From Apostichopus californicus (lineage: Eukaryota > Echinodermata > Holothuroidea > Aspidochirotida > Stichopodidae): a stretch of 36,228 nt of DNA. Each line of letters opens with the position of its first letter. Position 1 is the first letter of the stretch. The notes below the pieces were generated by a model. The model did no database searches. It was given only the letters and a program-made list of their open reading frames with translations, and was not told where the DNA came from. Positions 11,461 to 21,525 of the stretch are shown one piece after another. Where the stretch lies: NCBI GenBank assembly GCA_020650975.1, contig JAIPMN010011403.1, positions 1 to 36,228 of the forward strand. The letters are read 5' to 3'. The translations under genes were made by a program, and so were the position numbers.

Positions 11461-12690
11461 TTTTGCAGGTTTGAAATATGCTAACAATTTGTTTATTTTG
11501 GTTGAAATGGTAATTGGGCTTGTTGGGAAAAAAAGTGTTTGTCTTTCAAACCTTTTTGGGGGGCCCAAGCTTGCACTGATTAGCTTTGGACACTTAGACT
11601 CTAACCTTCCTTATCAAACGACAGACCAGTCCAATGTCAAAGATAATTTGGATAGACAAGCTTGCTGCTTGTTCCTTTTTGTTACGATTGAAATTCTTCT
11701 TTCTTTGAATTTATTAGTAATTTTTTACTAAATTAATGCACTTTGTGTAAGTTTGTTCTAAAACCAGTCAACTGTGAAGGATTTGGGGGATGGGAGGGGG
11801 GGGGGCAACTTTCCATGGAAAATAACCGTTGCTGCCTAGCTTCTTGGATTAATAAAACTATTGACTATAGTCAAGTTGTACCAAGTTCATAAAAAAAGAA
11901 CTACTCTTTGGAAAACTACAGAAAATAATTCACAATACTGAGTAGTTTTGTTTTAAAGTACTTGAAATCAATGAAAGCTTCAATATATATGCATGGCAAT
12001 ATTATAACTAGTTTAGGAGAAAATTATAGTCACTCCTGTGCAATGATTTTTCAAATCACAAGGATTATGAAGCTGGTTACTTTTTTCGATTTCCTGCTCT
12101 CCTACCCCAGTAGATTTTCTGATCACATTTTAAGAAGTATTTTAGTTTGTCCAGTAGAGTGAAATTAGTTGGTTTTAAGCTTACCATAAATTATGATGGC
12201 AATTGTTTTCGTATGCCCTGATTCTTACATGCAAAACAGGTTGGACAGGTTGTTTTGAACAGAGACATACACCTGTAAGCTAATTTTTTTTTTTTTTTGT
12301 TAAAGTTGAGGATTTGAGCTTTGTAAGTTTGAGTTTAGCACATCACACAAACGACACATTTCATTTTCGTTTTGCATTGCCAGTACAAACAGCTGCATTC
12401 CTAGTACATTTGTGTTGTTAAATGTAACAGAAATTGACATAACTTCCACTTTTCAGTCCATGTATTTTGTACTTTTTAAGTATCACTTACTGTACTTGAG
12501 GCAACAATTAATTAGTGCTCCTTTATATGATATGTCATATTCCAACACTTGTTAACAAGTTACCATTCATGTGTGCATGTGTGTTTATATATATAAAAGG
12601 TAAATGGTGAATGAACTTCATATGTGGTATGTAGATGCACCTTTTAGAACCATCCAGTACAAGAACCCGATTGAGATTGGTGGAGTTGAA

Positions 12691-12716
12691 AGGTCATTTG
12701 AGGTCAACCTAGGTCA
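12691..12716 (+). promoter_or_regulatory. Three AGGTCA half-sites at 10-bp spacing (two overlapping DR4)
   Basis: AGGTCA occurs at 12691, 12701 and 12711, each separated by four bases. This forms two consecutive DR4 elements, the arrangement preferred by thyroid-hormone-receptor and LXR-type nuclear receptors with RXR. The surrounding sequence (continuing with 'AAATCCTTGCAAACACAATAA') reads like a decayed dispersed repeat, so the cluster may be repeat-derived and not selected. No gene promoter is recognised nearby. Confidence 0.35.
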
Positions 12717-13515
12717 AAGTTTGAAATCCTTGCAAACACAATAACTCACCTGTACTTGTTATGTGAATCCACCTTATAAAGTGTATTAAAGAGTGCATGC
12801 TGATAACATTAAATGTTCTCCTATAAAATTTGGCAAAGGAATCACTAATGTCTCCCTGGTTCTATGCATGTTTAAATATCAATAAAATCTGTTATGTCTG
12901 GCATGTGCCTTAAAACCACATTTTTTCAGCCCCATCTCTAGACTGATGTGTCAATACCTGTGGACCTTTACCCCATCCTACCATGGAGTTAGAATTAGAG
13001 ACTCCATACTCCTACTCATTTTATCTATTGTTTAATTAGCATGATGGTAAACATTGTGTTGTGTGAGAGCTAACCACGTAATAATATTCTTTGCTGTAGA
13101 AGGCACAGCATGCAAAATTTTATGGAATGAACAATTAAACTTTCTGCAATAAAGAGATTAGAAAATACCTGTACGGAAACAATGAAATTCCAGCTTCAAT
13201 AAAATGAGTATGATCATGAAGGGCTCAAATGGGATTTCTAGCCTACAGTTTTTTCTGTCAAAAATTTTCATATTTTCTTTCTGTTCTTTGCCAACATATG
13301 TGCCAGTTCTTCTAACAATTTTGAAATTTAATGTGAATGAACAGTGAATGAAAATCAGCGCTGTAATGTTGGAAAACTTTTGAAAATATCACAAAGTTCA
13401 ATACACAATTACCAAGAAAACCACACAAATAAACTGCCTGTACCCATAGTTCTGCATTGATCTGCGGGTCCCCCTCTGCATGTGACAGCTCTTTGTGACA
13501 TCCTTTTTAGGTTTT

Positions 13516-13590
13516 GATTATTTTCATGTTGCTGTCGATTATTTTCATATAGTCTGTGGATTATTTTCATTTAGGGTATAGATTATTTTG
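13516..13590. repeat. Minisatellite, GATTATTTTCAT unit, period 21-22 bp
   Basis: GATTATTTT begins at 13516, 13537, 13559 and 13581. Spacings are 21, 22 and 22 bases and the intervening spacers vary in sequence. The conserved part is a 12-base AT-rich block. The period equals two turns of the DNA helix, so the T tracts fall on the same face. Confidence 0.8.
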
Positions 13591-15413
13591 GTGATAGCCT
13601 AGAGCAACAGACATGGGAAGGGTAACAGCGAGACTTGGTACTGAAGTCTGCTACGTTTCAAAGCGTGACAGCAGAGTAATAGCAGGATTAAAAGAAGCTG
13701 TTATGTACTAATCATTATTTACCAGAAAGTCATTTTTGCCTGTTGGTTTGTTTTGGGAGTAAGTATTATTGCATTCAGTTTGCAAACTTTGAATTTGTAT
13801 TTTTTATTTATTTGTTTTTTGCTTGAGATTTGCTCGGCAATTTTACATATTGACCAGATATTACTCAAAGCTTACTACTGACCAAGCAAAGAAAGCCCGT
13901 TTGTATGTTTTCACCAAACCAAAGTTAATGATGGAATAGTTAATGAACTGATGCATTCGTCGCACAGACATTTTTTTCATGTATATATTAAATATACGGA
14001 AGCTGCAGTATGGAAACGTCCATGCTTGGAATGACACTTGGGTATTAAATTAAACGTGCCTATCGATTGCTTTTGCACACAGACAAATCTAGATCTTGGA
14101 AAGTGTCTTGGATATCTTATTGCTACTTTTTGGCCTTTCATATTTTTGGTACCTGTTACTTTTCTAATCCAGGTTATTTTCTCCCAAATGATACTGAGGT
14201 GCTTCCTCTTAAGGTAGATTAAACCTTTCTGATATAAATGAGTCATTCTTTGTTTTTAGAGGACAACCAGTTAAAAGGTTTTGTTTGGTATCTCTCTTTT
14301 TGATTTATTTATCATTTTGTGATTTCTTTTTGATGTCCTTGGTTACCATCATTAAAAGCTGTGATCAAAGGATATAGGAAACCTCAGATAACACAGAGGC
14401 AACCTCAAGTGTGTACTGAAACCAAAAAATATATTCATATTAAAAAAAGAGAGACACACCCAAATCAAGATTTCGAGGTCAAATATGAGTTTGTTCAATG
14501 AAGGTTTTGAGGGTTCATAGGTCAGAAAGGAGGATATTTGCATTGCTAAGATAAGGCATGCCTATTAAGGACAGGTCTGTAGAAATTGGACTTTAATAGT
14601 CAATGCTTATCTGTGGCAATCCATCTTGTGTAATTTACTATGTACAATGACAGTTGGGTGGTCCACTGGTTATCTAGTAGATATACTCATATGGGATAAA
14701 ACATATGGTTAATACTATTATGGAGCTTAAAAGAAGTCCCTGGGACTCACGATTTATTACACCGAGATATGTGACTAATATGCTGGTCAGATCTCTCCCC
14801 TGTCAGATATCTATGTGAGGGAGGGTGTGTTAGCTGATAACAGAAGGTGGGAAAACTATATAGTGAAAGGTGTGAGAGAGGTGTGGTATATTATGCAGGG
14901 AGTTGGTTAGGGTTCCCTAGTCTTGCGGACAGAGAAATGTCGAATGGATGATATGAGGGGGAAAAGGGATAGGGGGCAGGACAGATAATAGATATAAAGG
15001 CATGGGTGGAAGTTGAAAAGATTGAGTGTATTTGGACCTAAAACATTGTATGAAGTTTGATTGCAACATTTGTATTATGTGACCTTCACCACTGATCATA
15101 AATGTAAATCTGTTTGAGATGTATACTGTTCGTTTAAGGGTATACATTTGTAAAAAGCTACCGGTGGAAAAAGAAAACACACCAAAGTCAATTATTCAGG
15201 AACATTTCCCGCCTTCACTCTTAAAACTTAAAAGTTTCCTTGATTCCCTCCGTAGAGTTTAAAAAGCAACTGACACTAAGATTCTCTGTGTCGTATGTTG
15301 CATTTGATCTTTCTCTGTAGTGACAACAATATCCATTTTACTTATTTATGGTCCATCCTTTTGGAGTAGTCGATCAATCTCTGTTATTGACTATCATCAT
15401 TTAGAGTTGGTTT

Positions 15414-15864
15414 CTCAGGTACAGTGGCATAGCTATGGAGGGAGCAAGAATTTCTGTTTCATCCTTGAAAATTTCTCAGCTCCACAAAAATTTTCAGCGA
15501 TGATACAGAGATGGCAAAACATTGCACGTACTTGCTAAAGATGTATACACTGGCGAATGTAGTTAAAATGATTGGAAATTAATGATAGCAACAATTTGTG
15601 TCTTAGCCACATTACCAATGCTAAAAAAAACATTTGTCGAATGAGAGGGGTTATAGATGGATGTCAGCCAAAGTTTCTGTGCCTCCTCTCCCTAAATCTG
15701 AATTCGTACCAGAGGGTAGAGCCAATATGGTGTCATGAAAAGTCATGTCAATGTAAGCTTTAGTTTAACTTAAATTCTCTCTCTCTCTCTCTTAAAATGA
15801 GGACAACAATTTGGCTGGCCCCTTCACATCACAGAGGCTGGTGGGCTACGCACCTGCTCAGAGT
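15414..15864. mobile_element. hAT-like MITE (435 bp) carrying a CT microsatellite
   Basis: The element spans 15422-15856. It begins CAGTGGCATAGCTATGG, a typical start of animal hAT MITEs and close to the left end of the 10625 element. It ends in the reverse complement of CAGGTGCGTAGCC. The flanking octamers are CTCAGGTA and CTCAGAGT: five leading bases agree, consistent with a decayed 8-bp duplication. A CT dinucleotide run (15776-15792) lies near its right end. No transposase frame is present. The right boundary is less certain than the left. Confidence 0.55.
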
Positions 15865-18340
15865 CGGCATATGTTTTAAGGAAGTTCAATTGGCATGAAA
15901 CCAAAGTTGTGTGGCAATTTTTCATACTTGATTCGAAGCTTGAACTTTGACCTTGCAGCTCCTTCTGGATGCAGTGCAAACAAGGCATTTTATTGCAGTA
16001 TTCATCCTAGTGCCAAATGAGCATCCCCTCGAACCAAACATATGTCTCTTCCCCCTACGTCACATCAAAGATGTTGTTGATCTAGGTGATAAATTCACGA
16101 GAGCAACAATCTTTCACCCCACGAGGAACAGTCTTTGACCCCCACCCCTACCCCATCATCAATAGAAATGTCACACTTTTTCTTCTTAAATTACTTTTCA
16201 TTGCATCGACCCTTCTCTCCCCAGATCAAGTATATTTAGTTTGTTTACAGATTTTTCCCACAATAGCTCGATGGGAAATAAGCAGCTGCTGTTTTATAGC
16301 AGATTCTTGTGTTGATTTTGGCACATGTATTCATATACAATCTGCACTTTTAATACTAAACTCAAACAACTGTTCATTTGTTTGAGACTGAGTCATGTTT
16401 CATTTTCGCATAAAAATGAATAATAAAAGGTTGAAACATTTTAGCATTTCTTTCCAAAGACTTGAAATTTTCGACATGTGAGTTATTACTGGTATGAAAG
16501 ATTCGGTTTTAGAATCCATCAGAATCAGTCACATAGCTTCCTTATTAACCCTCATTTTGGTAGGATTTCTGAGTTTGAACAACTGCAACATGTTTGCTCA
16601 GACGTAAAACTTGCCAGTATGTTTAAATTGCTTGAAAACTTGCCAAACCATATGGTGGAAATGTGCTTTAACATATACATATATTCAATCGTCTTCTCTT
16701 TTCCTTTGTCTCTTCAGATAGACTATATTCCTGGAAGAAACATGGCATCGTCGTTCCATTGTTTACACTGGCGGGATGATTGTTGGATCTTCACATTGAA
16801 AGAAAGTCACTCCCTGTTCCTTTGTTGCTCCTCGTTGATGCTCCTGTGTGGATGCAGTAAACTTGAAGAGAACAATGAACCTCGAAAAAACCCAATTCGG
16901 TGTCTGCGCCGTCTGAACTAAAAACAAATTTTACCGACATTGGCTGGGAAAGCGAGACTGAGAAATCATGTTTCAGAGGAACATGAGTCAATCCTCATCC
17001 AATCAGAGAAAGGCTAGCTTTATAGAAGGACGAGAGTTTGCTCGGGGTAAAAAGGTCACCTGATGGAGTATACTTTAAGTCTTCTCTGTATTGTATAGTT
17101 TAATAAGCTGATAGGTTATTAAGTTTACCAATTAGCATCAAGTATGTGGAAGACATTTTCTATTTCTTCCTTTAAAATTACACCAGATTGTTTTACATAT
17201 AAAAGCTGTACGTACTTGGCCATCTTTGTTTGAATGTGTGTGTATGAGCTATCCTCTGCAATAATATCACAATTCTGTTAAATCCTGTTAAAGATGTCTC
17301 AGTATTGAAAGGACAGTCAACTGTAATATTAACACTTTGCAAATAAAATATTTTTCGTAGTTGATGGTGGGTGAGATGCCAGTTGTGGTATCTTGAGGTG
17401 ATGTAGAGCAAGGGAAATTATTTCCAGAATTTTCTCTTTAAGACTCATGTTTTTTTGTGGAATTAACAGGAGAAAGCATGGCAAAGCTGATACATTATCA
17501 CGGTAAACTAAGTTGATATGGAGTTTGTCATAAATGACATTAGAAAGAGTAGCTAATGCATTATGGGTAATTATCTATCAACATTGAAATAAAGAATGCT
17601 TTGCACCAGTTGATGTTATAGATTCTGCCACCACAGTTTTTACTGTTATATAAGGATAGTCCTATCACTTGTTTATATATCTGTGCAGATCTAATGGTAT
17701 AGTGTTACTCCTTTTTCTTTGTAACCTGCTGAATTAACTAGCGCTATATGTCAGCTACTAGCTTCAACCTTTGATTTATGCCCTGATCTCCGGAATTCCA
17801 ACGTAGTACTGCTTGAAGGAGTGTGTTTGTGTTAGAATCAAAGCTGTAAATCTGAGACCCGGCCAAGTCACACTCAGTACTCCCAGGTATAATTAAACTA
17901 CTAAACCAGTATGAAGGTAGTTCATCTGGTTTCATTTGCAAAATTTGTATCAAAGTATTGGCCGATGAAACAGAAGATTTGGGAGTTCAAAACTTGAATA
18001 ACTACGATACTGTGAGAGAATGCTATGTCCATTCGTTAATGAAAATTGGACCTTCCCCTTATGACAATACAGATATCGGTAACCTAATTTTCATTTCGAA
18101 TTTCCTGCGACTTTTTCATTAAATGTCATGAGTACTTCCCTCTCCTGCATATATAGTCAAGAATGGTGAGTTTTAACAACATTTTACATAATCCACCCTC
18201 AGATCTTTACAACAGTTACAGTATGTAGAATTTAACCTTTTTTTTTTCATTATCTGGGGATAGTGTCTGATGGTGAGAATATCCAGGGGAGTAGTTGAAG
18301 CCATTATCATGTAGCATGGATGGAGGTAACACTGATGACC
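15865..18340. other. Gene-free stretch; weak spliceable segments only
   Basis: No gene is firmly supported. A 147-codon plus-strand frame (16478-16921) has no recognisable domain. It is crossed by a good polypyrimidine-AG acceptor ending at 16718 (CTTTGTCTCTTCAG), after which two of three frames stay open for 20 or more codons. I could not join it to other exons. Confidence 0.45.
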
Positions 18341-18704
18341 TTAAAGGCATTGAAGACTCGAACCAAACGCGTGCGGCCATCTGAAAAAATTAACTTTCCG
18401 TTGCTTGCAAGTGAAGTTTTCTTCTTGTCACTACAAATTTGCAGACATTAATGAAACGTGATACCTTGTTATCTTTAGCTGGACCTGAGATGTCCATCGC
18501 TGTATTGTTTGTACACTGTGCTGTGGGTATTGACCGCAGCTGTATGTATTGACTGTACACTAGTGTCTAATTACAGACGGTAGCAAGCTGTGTGTGTATT
18601 TTCTGGGATCGTGGTGTCTAACACTTCTGTTACACCTCATTCGAAACTAGGTCAGATTACAGGCATTAGACGTTTCTTTTTTCGCGAGTCTTCACACCCT
18701 TTAA
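18341..18704. mobile_element. MITE with TTAA target duplication (piggyBac-like)
   Basis: The element is 18345-18700 (356 bp), flanked on both sides by TTAA (18341-18344 and 18701-18704). Its termini read AGGCATTGAAGACTCG and, in reverse complement at the right end, AGGGTGTGAAGACTCG, identical at 13 of 16 positions. TTAA duplication is characteristic of the piggyBac superfamily. The interior has no transposase frame. The TTGAAGACTCGAAC segment looks like a Pol III B box on the reverse strand, but no A box pairs with it. Confidence 0.75.
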
Positions 18705-19734
18705 GTACCTTCAATTCTGCAAGGACAGATTTTCTGTTGAAGAGTATCACATAAAAGTGGATTTAGATATCAAAATGTCCCTCTCTCTCCCTCTGTCTCT
18801 CTCTCTTAGATTCATGTTTCACTTTCATTTTGTAGTAATTTGTTCAAAATCCAATCCTTCGTTCTTCCAGCGTCGGTTATAAAAAGTTACCGACAGATGG
18901 GCTGCGATCCATTGTGTTCATGCTCACATTCATGTTATGTAAATGTGATTACATGATACCACATACAGTGACTGCTGTAAGGTCAGGATATAAGGTGTAC
19001 CACCTTTGCATATAAAAAAAATGATTCATTGTTTTCTTAGAACTGTTTTTTTTTTTGTTCCCCTGCCAGAAGCTCTGGTTCTCACAATGGTATTTATTAA
19101 ACTACAGCCGACATTTTGACTGTGAGATTGGCAAAGCGAAAGGAAGAATGTTGTTATCTATTATTAGCTGCTGTTTATTGTAAAGATTCAGTTTAGATGT
19201 TATCAGAAGAATACTTGTGACATCTTTTTCTGGATTTTCCCCTTCTTTTGTAAGTATACCTGACCCTTCCCTTAGGGAATAAAATCAAATTGGTTATAAA
19301 TAATACAGCATTTTTTGGGGGGGTTTTTTTGGGTCCCAATGGCTATCTGTTAGTTTCTAAAAGGTATCATTCAGTTTTATGTTCTTGCTGTCAGTTGTTA
19401 ACAATTATTCAGTAGTTATAATAAAAAAAAAAAATTCTTGGAAAAATTGTGTGCATGGGAAATTTTAACAGGTCATGTGACAGTATAAAGCAAATGAAGA
19501 AAATGTTTGGAAAAAGGAACATAATTTTTTATGATGATTTGGGGTCATAAAACTGTGAAACACATAATTTTCAAACCCTGATGTGTGTGTATACAGTCTG
19601 AGTCATCTAGGCCAATCTTGGGACTTACAAGAAGAATTGGTGCACAGGATTTGGGATAAAGTTCTATAGTATTTATTACACACACTTAATTCTGATATAC
19701 TGCTATAATATTTTTCAGATAAACTACAATAGTA
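18705..19734. other. Gene-free stretch with CT microsatellite
   Basis: A CT-rich microsatellite occupies about 18779-18807. Downstream are poly-A and poly-T runs near 19011, 19047, 19315 and 19424. A strong acceptor-like sequence (CCTTCGTTCTTCCAG) ends at 18870 and is followed by a 47-codon open segment, treated below as a weak lead. Otherwise nothing is recognised. Confidence 0.5.
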
Positions 19735-19935
19735 TGTCAATATTTATTACTTCCATACCATTTTGGATATAATTCTTTACTAATTCTGATGCAATCCCAT
19801 AGCAACATGGATATACTTCCATAGTATCTCGGATATAATTCCATAGCATCTCGGATATACCTTCCATAGTATTTGCTATTTCGCATATATGTTTGTAGTG
19901 TTTCGGGTGTATACTGCCATAGTATAGCATCACTA
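19735..19935. repeat. Degenerate 22-bp tandem repeat (GGATATAMTTCCATAGYATCTC)
   Basis: Units such as GGATATACTTCCATAGTATC and GGATATAATTCCATAGCATC stand directly next to each other around 19809-19870. More decayed copies extend on both sides, with CCATA and TATACT words recurring from about 19735 to 19935. The minus-strand frame of 92 codons here (with repeated Ile/Met/Glu/Tyr words) is generated by the repeat and is not taken as a gene. Confidence 0.75.
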
Positions 19936-21341
19936 CATCATAGTTACTATCATTGCACTTGGTCATGCCTTGAAAACCAGTCAAGTGCTTGAATTTACTC
20001 ATTTCATAGAACTAAACAAAAATACCAAGAGTATAGGCCCACATGGTCCTATGAATCGCTTGGTAGGCTTTTTGAGCCTCTATAAAAAATTTTTTTTACT
20101 TTGTTAAACCTAATACAAACAATGAACAAAGACTTGAGTGGAAATCATCAGCAATAGCACTTGTGTTTCCTTCTCCCCCCCCCCCACCCCCCACCTCCTC
20201 TCATTAGACTGACTCAAAAAATAATCAATTGTTTCCTTTTTCTACAAAGTAAGAGAATAGATTGGTGGTATCTTTTCTTTGTTACATCACAAAAGAGAGC
20301 TATGGCCTCCCATGGATCAGACAGTCTCGTTCCACACAAAGGGTTCTGTTCGTGATAGGTACTGATGCCTTTATTAACCTTTGTGTCAAGAGGTCAATAT
20401 AACTACATATTAAAAACCCTTTGCTTGCCACAAACTCCAGCCTGATATGAAATGGAGCTAAATTACGGTACTTTTAGTAGTAGATGTGCCTAGAGGTATA
20501 GATAGAACTGTTGTTTTTGTTGGCTACGGTATTCGAGTTCACTGCACTTTCTCTATAGCGTTCCATTTGAATCTTTCACAGTTTGCGATGCTTTACTATC
20601 TATCGAGGACTATGGCATTGGGGATATTGTAAGGGTGACAAATTTGTCTACGTCATAGTCCACCATTGGGAATGCTGGATGCATTGTGTGATTTTTCACG
20701 CCGGAAATAATTTACGCAAATGGTTTTTGTTAACGAGGATGAATTTCGTAGATGACCAGAGACCAGAGTTTCTATTAAACGGGCTGTGACGTAGGTATTA
20801 TTAAGGAGATGAATGAAAGGTCGCGAAACTTAACTCGGAGCATGATTAAGCTTGTTATTAAACAAGCAATTAGTCAATTGGAGATTGTGAATATTCCTGA
20901 TAAAAATTGAGTTGTCAAACAAAATGAATAATTGATAGTTCATGTTTGTGTATGCTGATTAGCCAATAACTACAACATCTAGTAAAACAGATTAATTAAA
21001 ACCTCAGTTGGGATTGACTTTCCCACGAAACTGATGGTTTCATAATTAATTGATCATAAAAAGGAACATAAAGAGGTGTCGAAAGGCATATATTCTGTAC
21101 AAATTTAGTCTATTAACAAACTTGTGCCAGGAATGGGTGAACTTCAAAGGTTTGCAAATGACTACATCAAATTATACAGAAATACTTCCTGCAGTGAACC
21201 TCAGCCATGTAAATGCGGGTGGATGTAATGAGACCAAGTTGAGCAGTTAGTTTAATAGATTGACTGATTAATTATGTTTTGAATATTACATTGTTTGGTC
21301 AGAATATCAGTCTAATACAAAATACAGCTTTAACACTATTA
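19936..21341. other. Gene-free stretch; slightly GC-richer patch at 20.5-20.8 kb
   Basis: A C-run block lies at about 20176-20200. The 20510-20790 patch is richer in CG dinucleotides than its surroundings and contains a small spliceable open segment (20582-20628) described as a lead. No gene can be assembled. Confidence 0.45.
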
Positions 21342-21525
21342 CCACTATTGATCACTATCCCACTATTGACACTCTCCCACTATTAGCAATATCCCACTAT
21401 AAACAGTATCCCACTGTTGATCACTATTGACCACTATCCCACTATTGATCATTATCCCACAATTGACAATGTATCCCACTATTAGCAATATCCCACTATT
21501 GATCACTATCCCACTATTAACACTT
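21342..21525. repeat. 17-18-bp minisatellite (CCCACTATTGATCACTAT)
   Basis: About ten units of CCCACTATTRRCAMTAT, some with a two-base TC insertion (GATCAC instead of GACAC), follow one another without gaps. One or two units show internal duplication (near 21413-21440). Copies differ at 1-4 positions, so the array is moderately old or subject to partial homogenisation. The open frame through it is repeat-derived. Confidence 0.9.

Larger units (their letters stand above)
11006..15421. other. Gene-free stretch with minisatellites
   Basis: No gene is supported. The segment contains the 35-bp repeat at 11357-11460, a G-run block near 11781-11806, a poly-T run near 12286-12298, a triple AGGTCA cluster at 12691-12716 and a 21-22-bp minisatellite at 13516-13590. 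Remaining open frames are below 90 codons without domain signatures. Confidence 0.5.

Noticed and set aside
16478-16921. 147-codon plus-strand frame
   Set aside because: No domain recognised; several alternative frames are also open past the internal acceptor. It cannot be tied to a gene.
18350-18375. tRNA B-box-like GGTTCGAGTC on the minus strand
   Set aside because: It lies in the terminal repeat of the TTAA MITE and has no A box at the proper distance, so it is not a tRNA gene.
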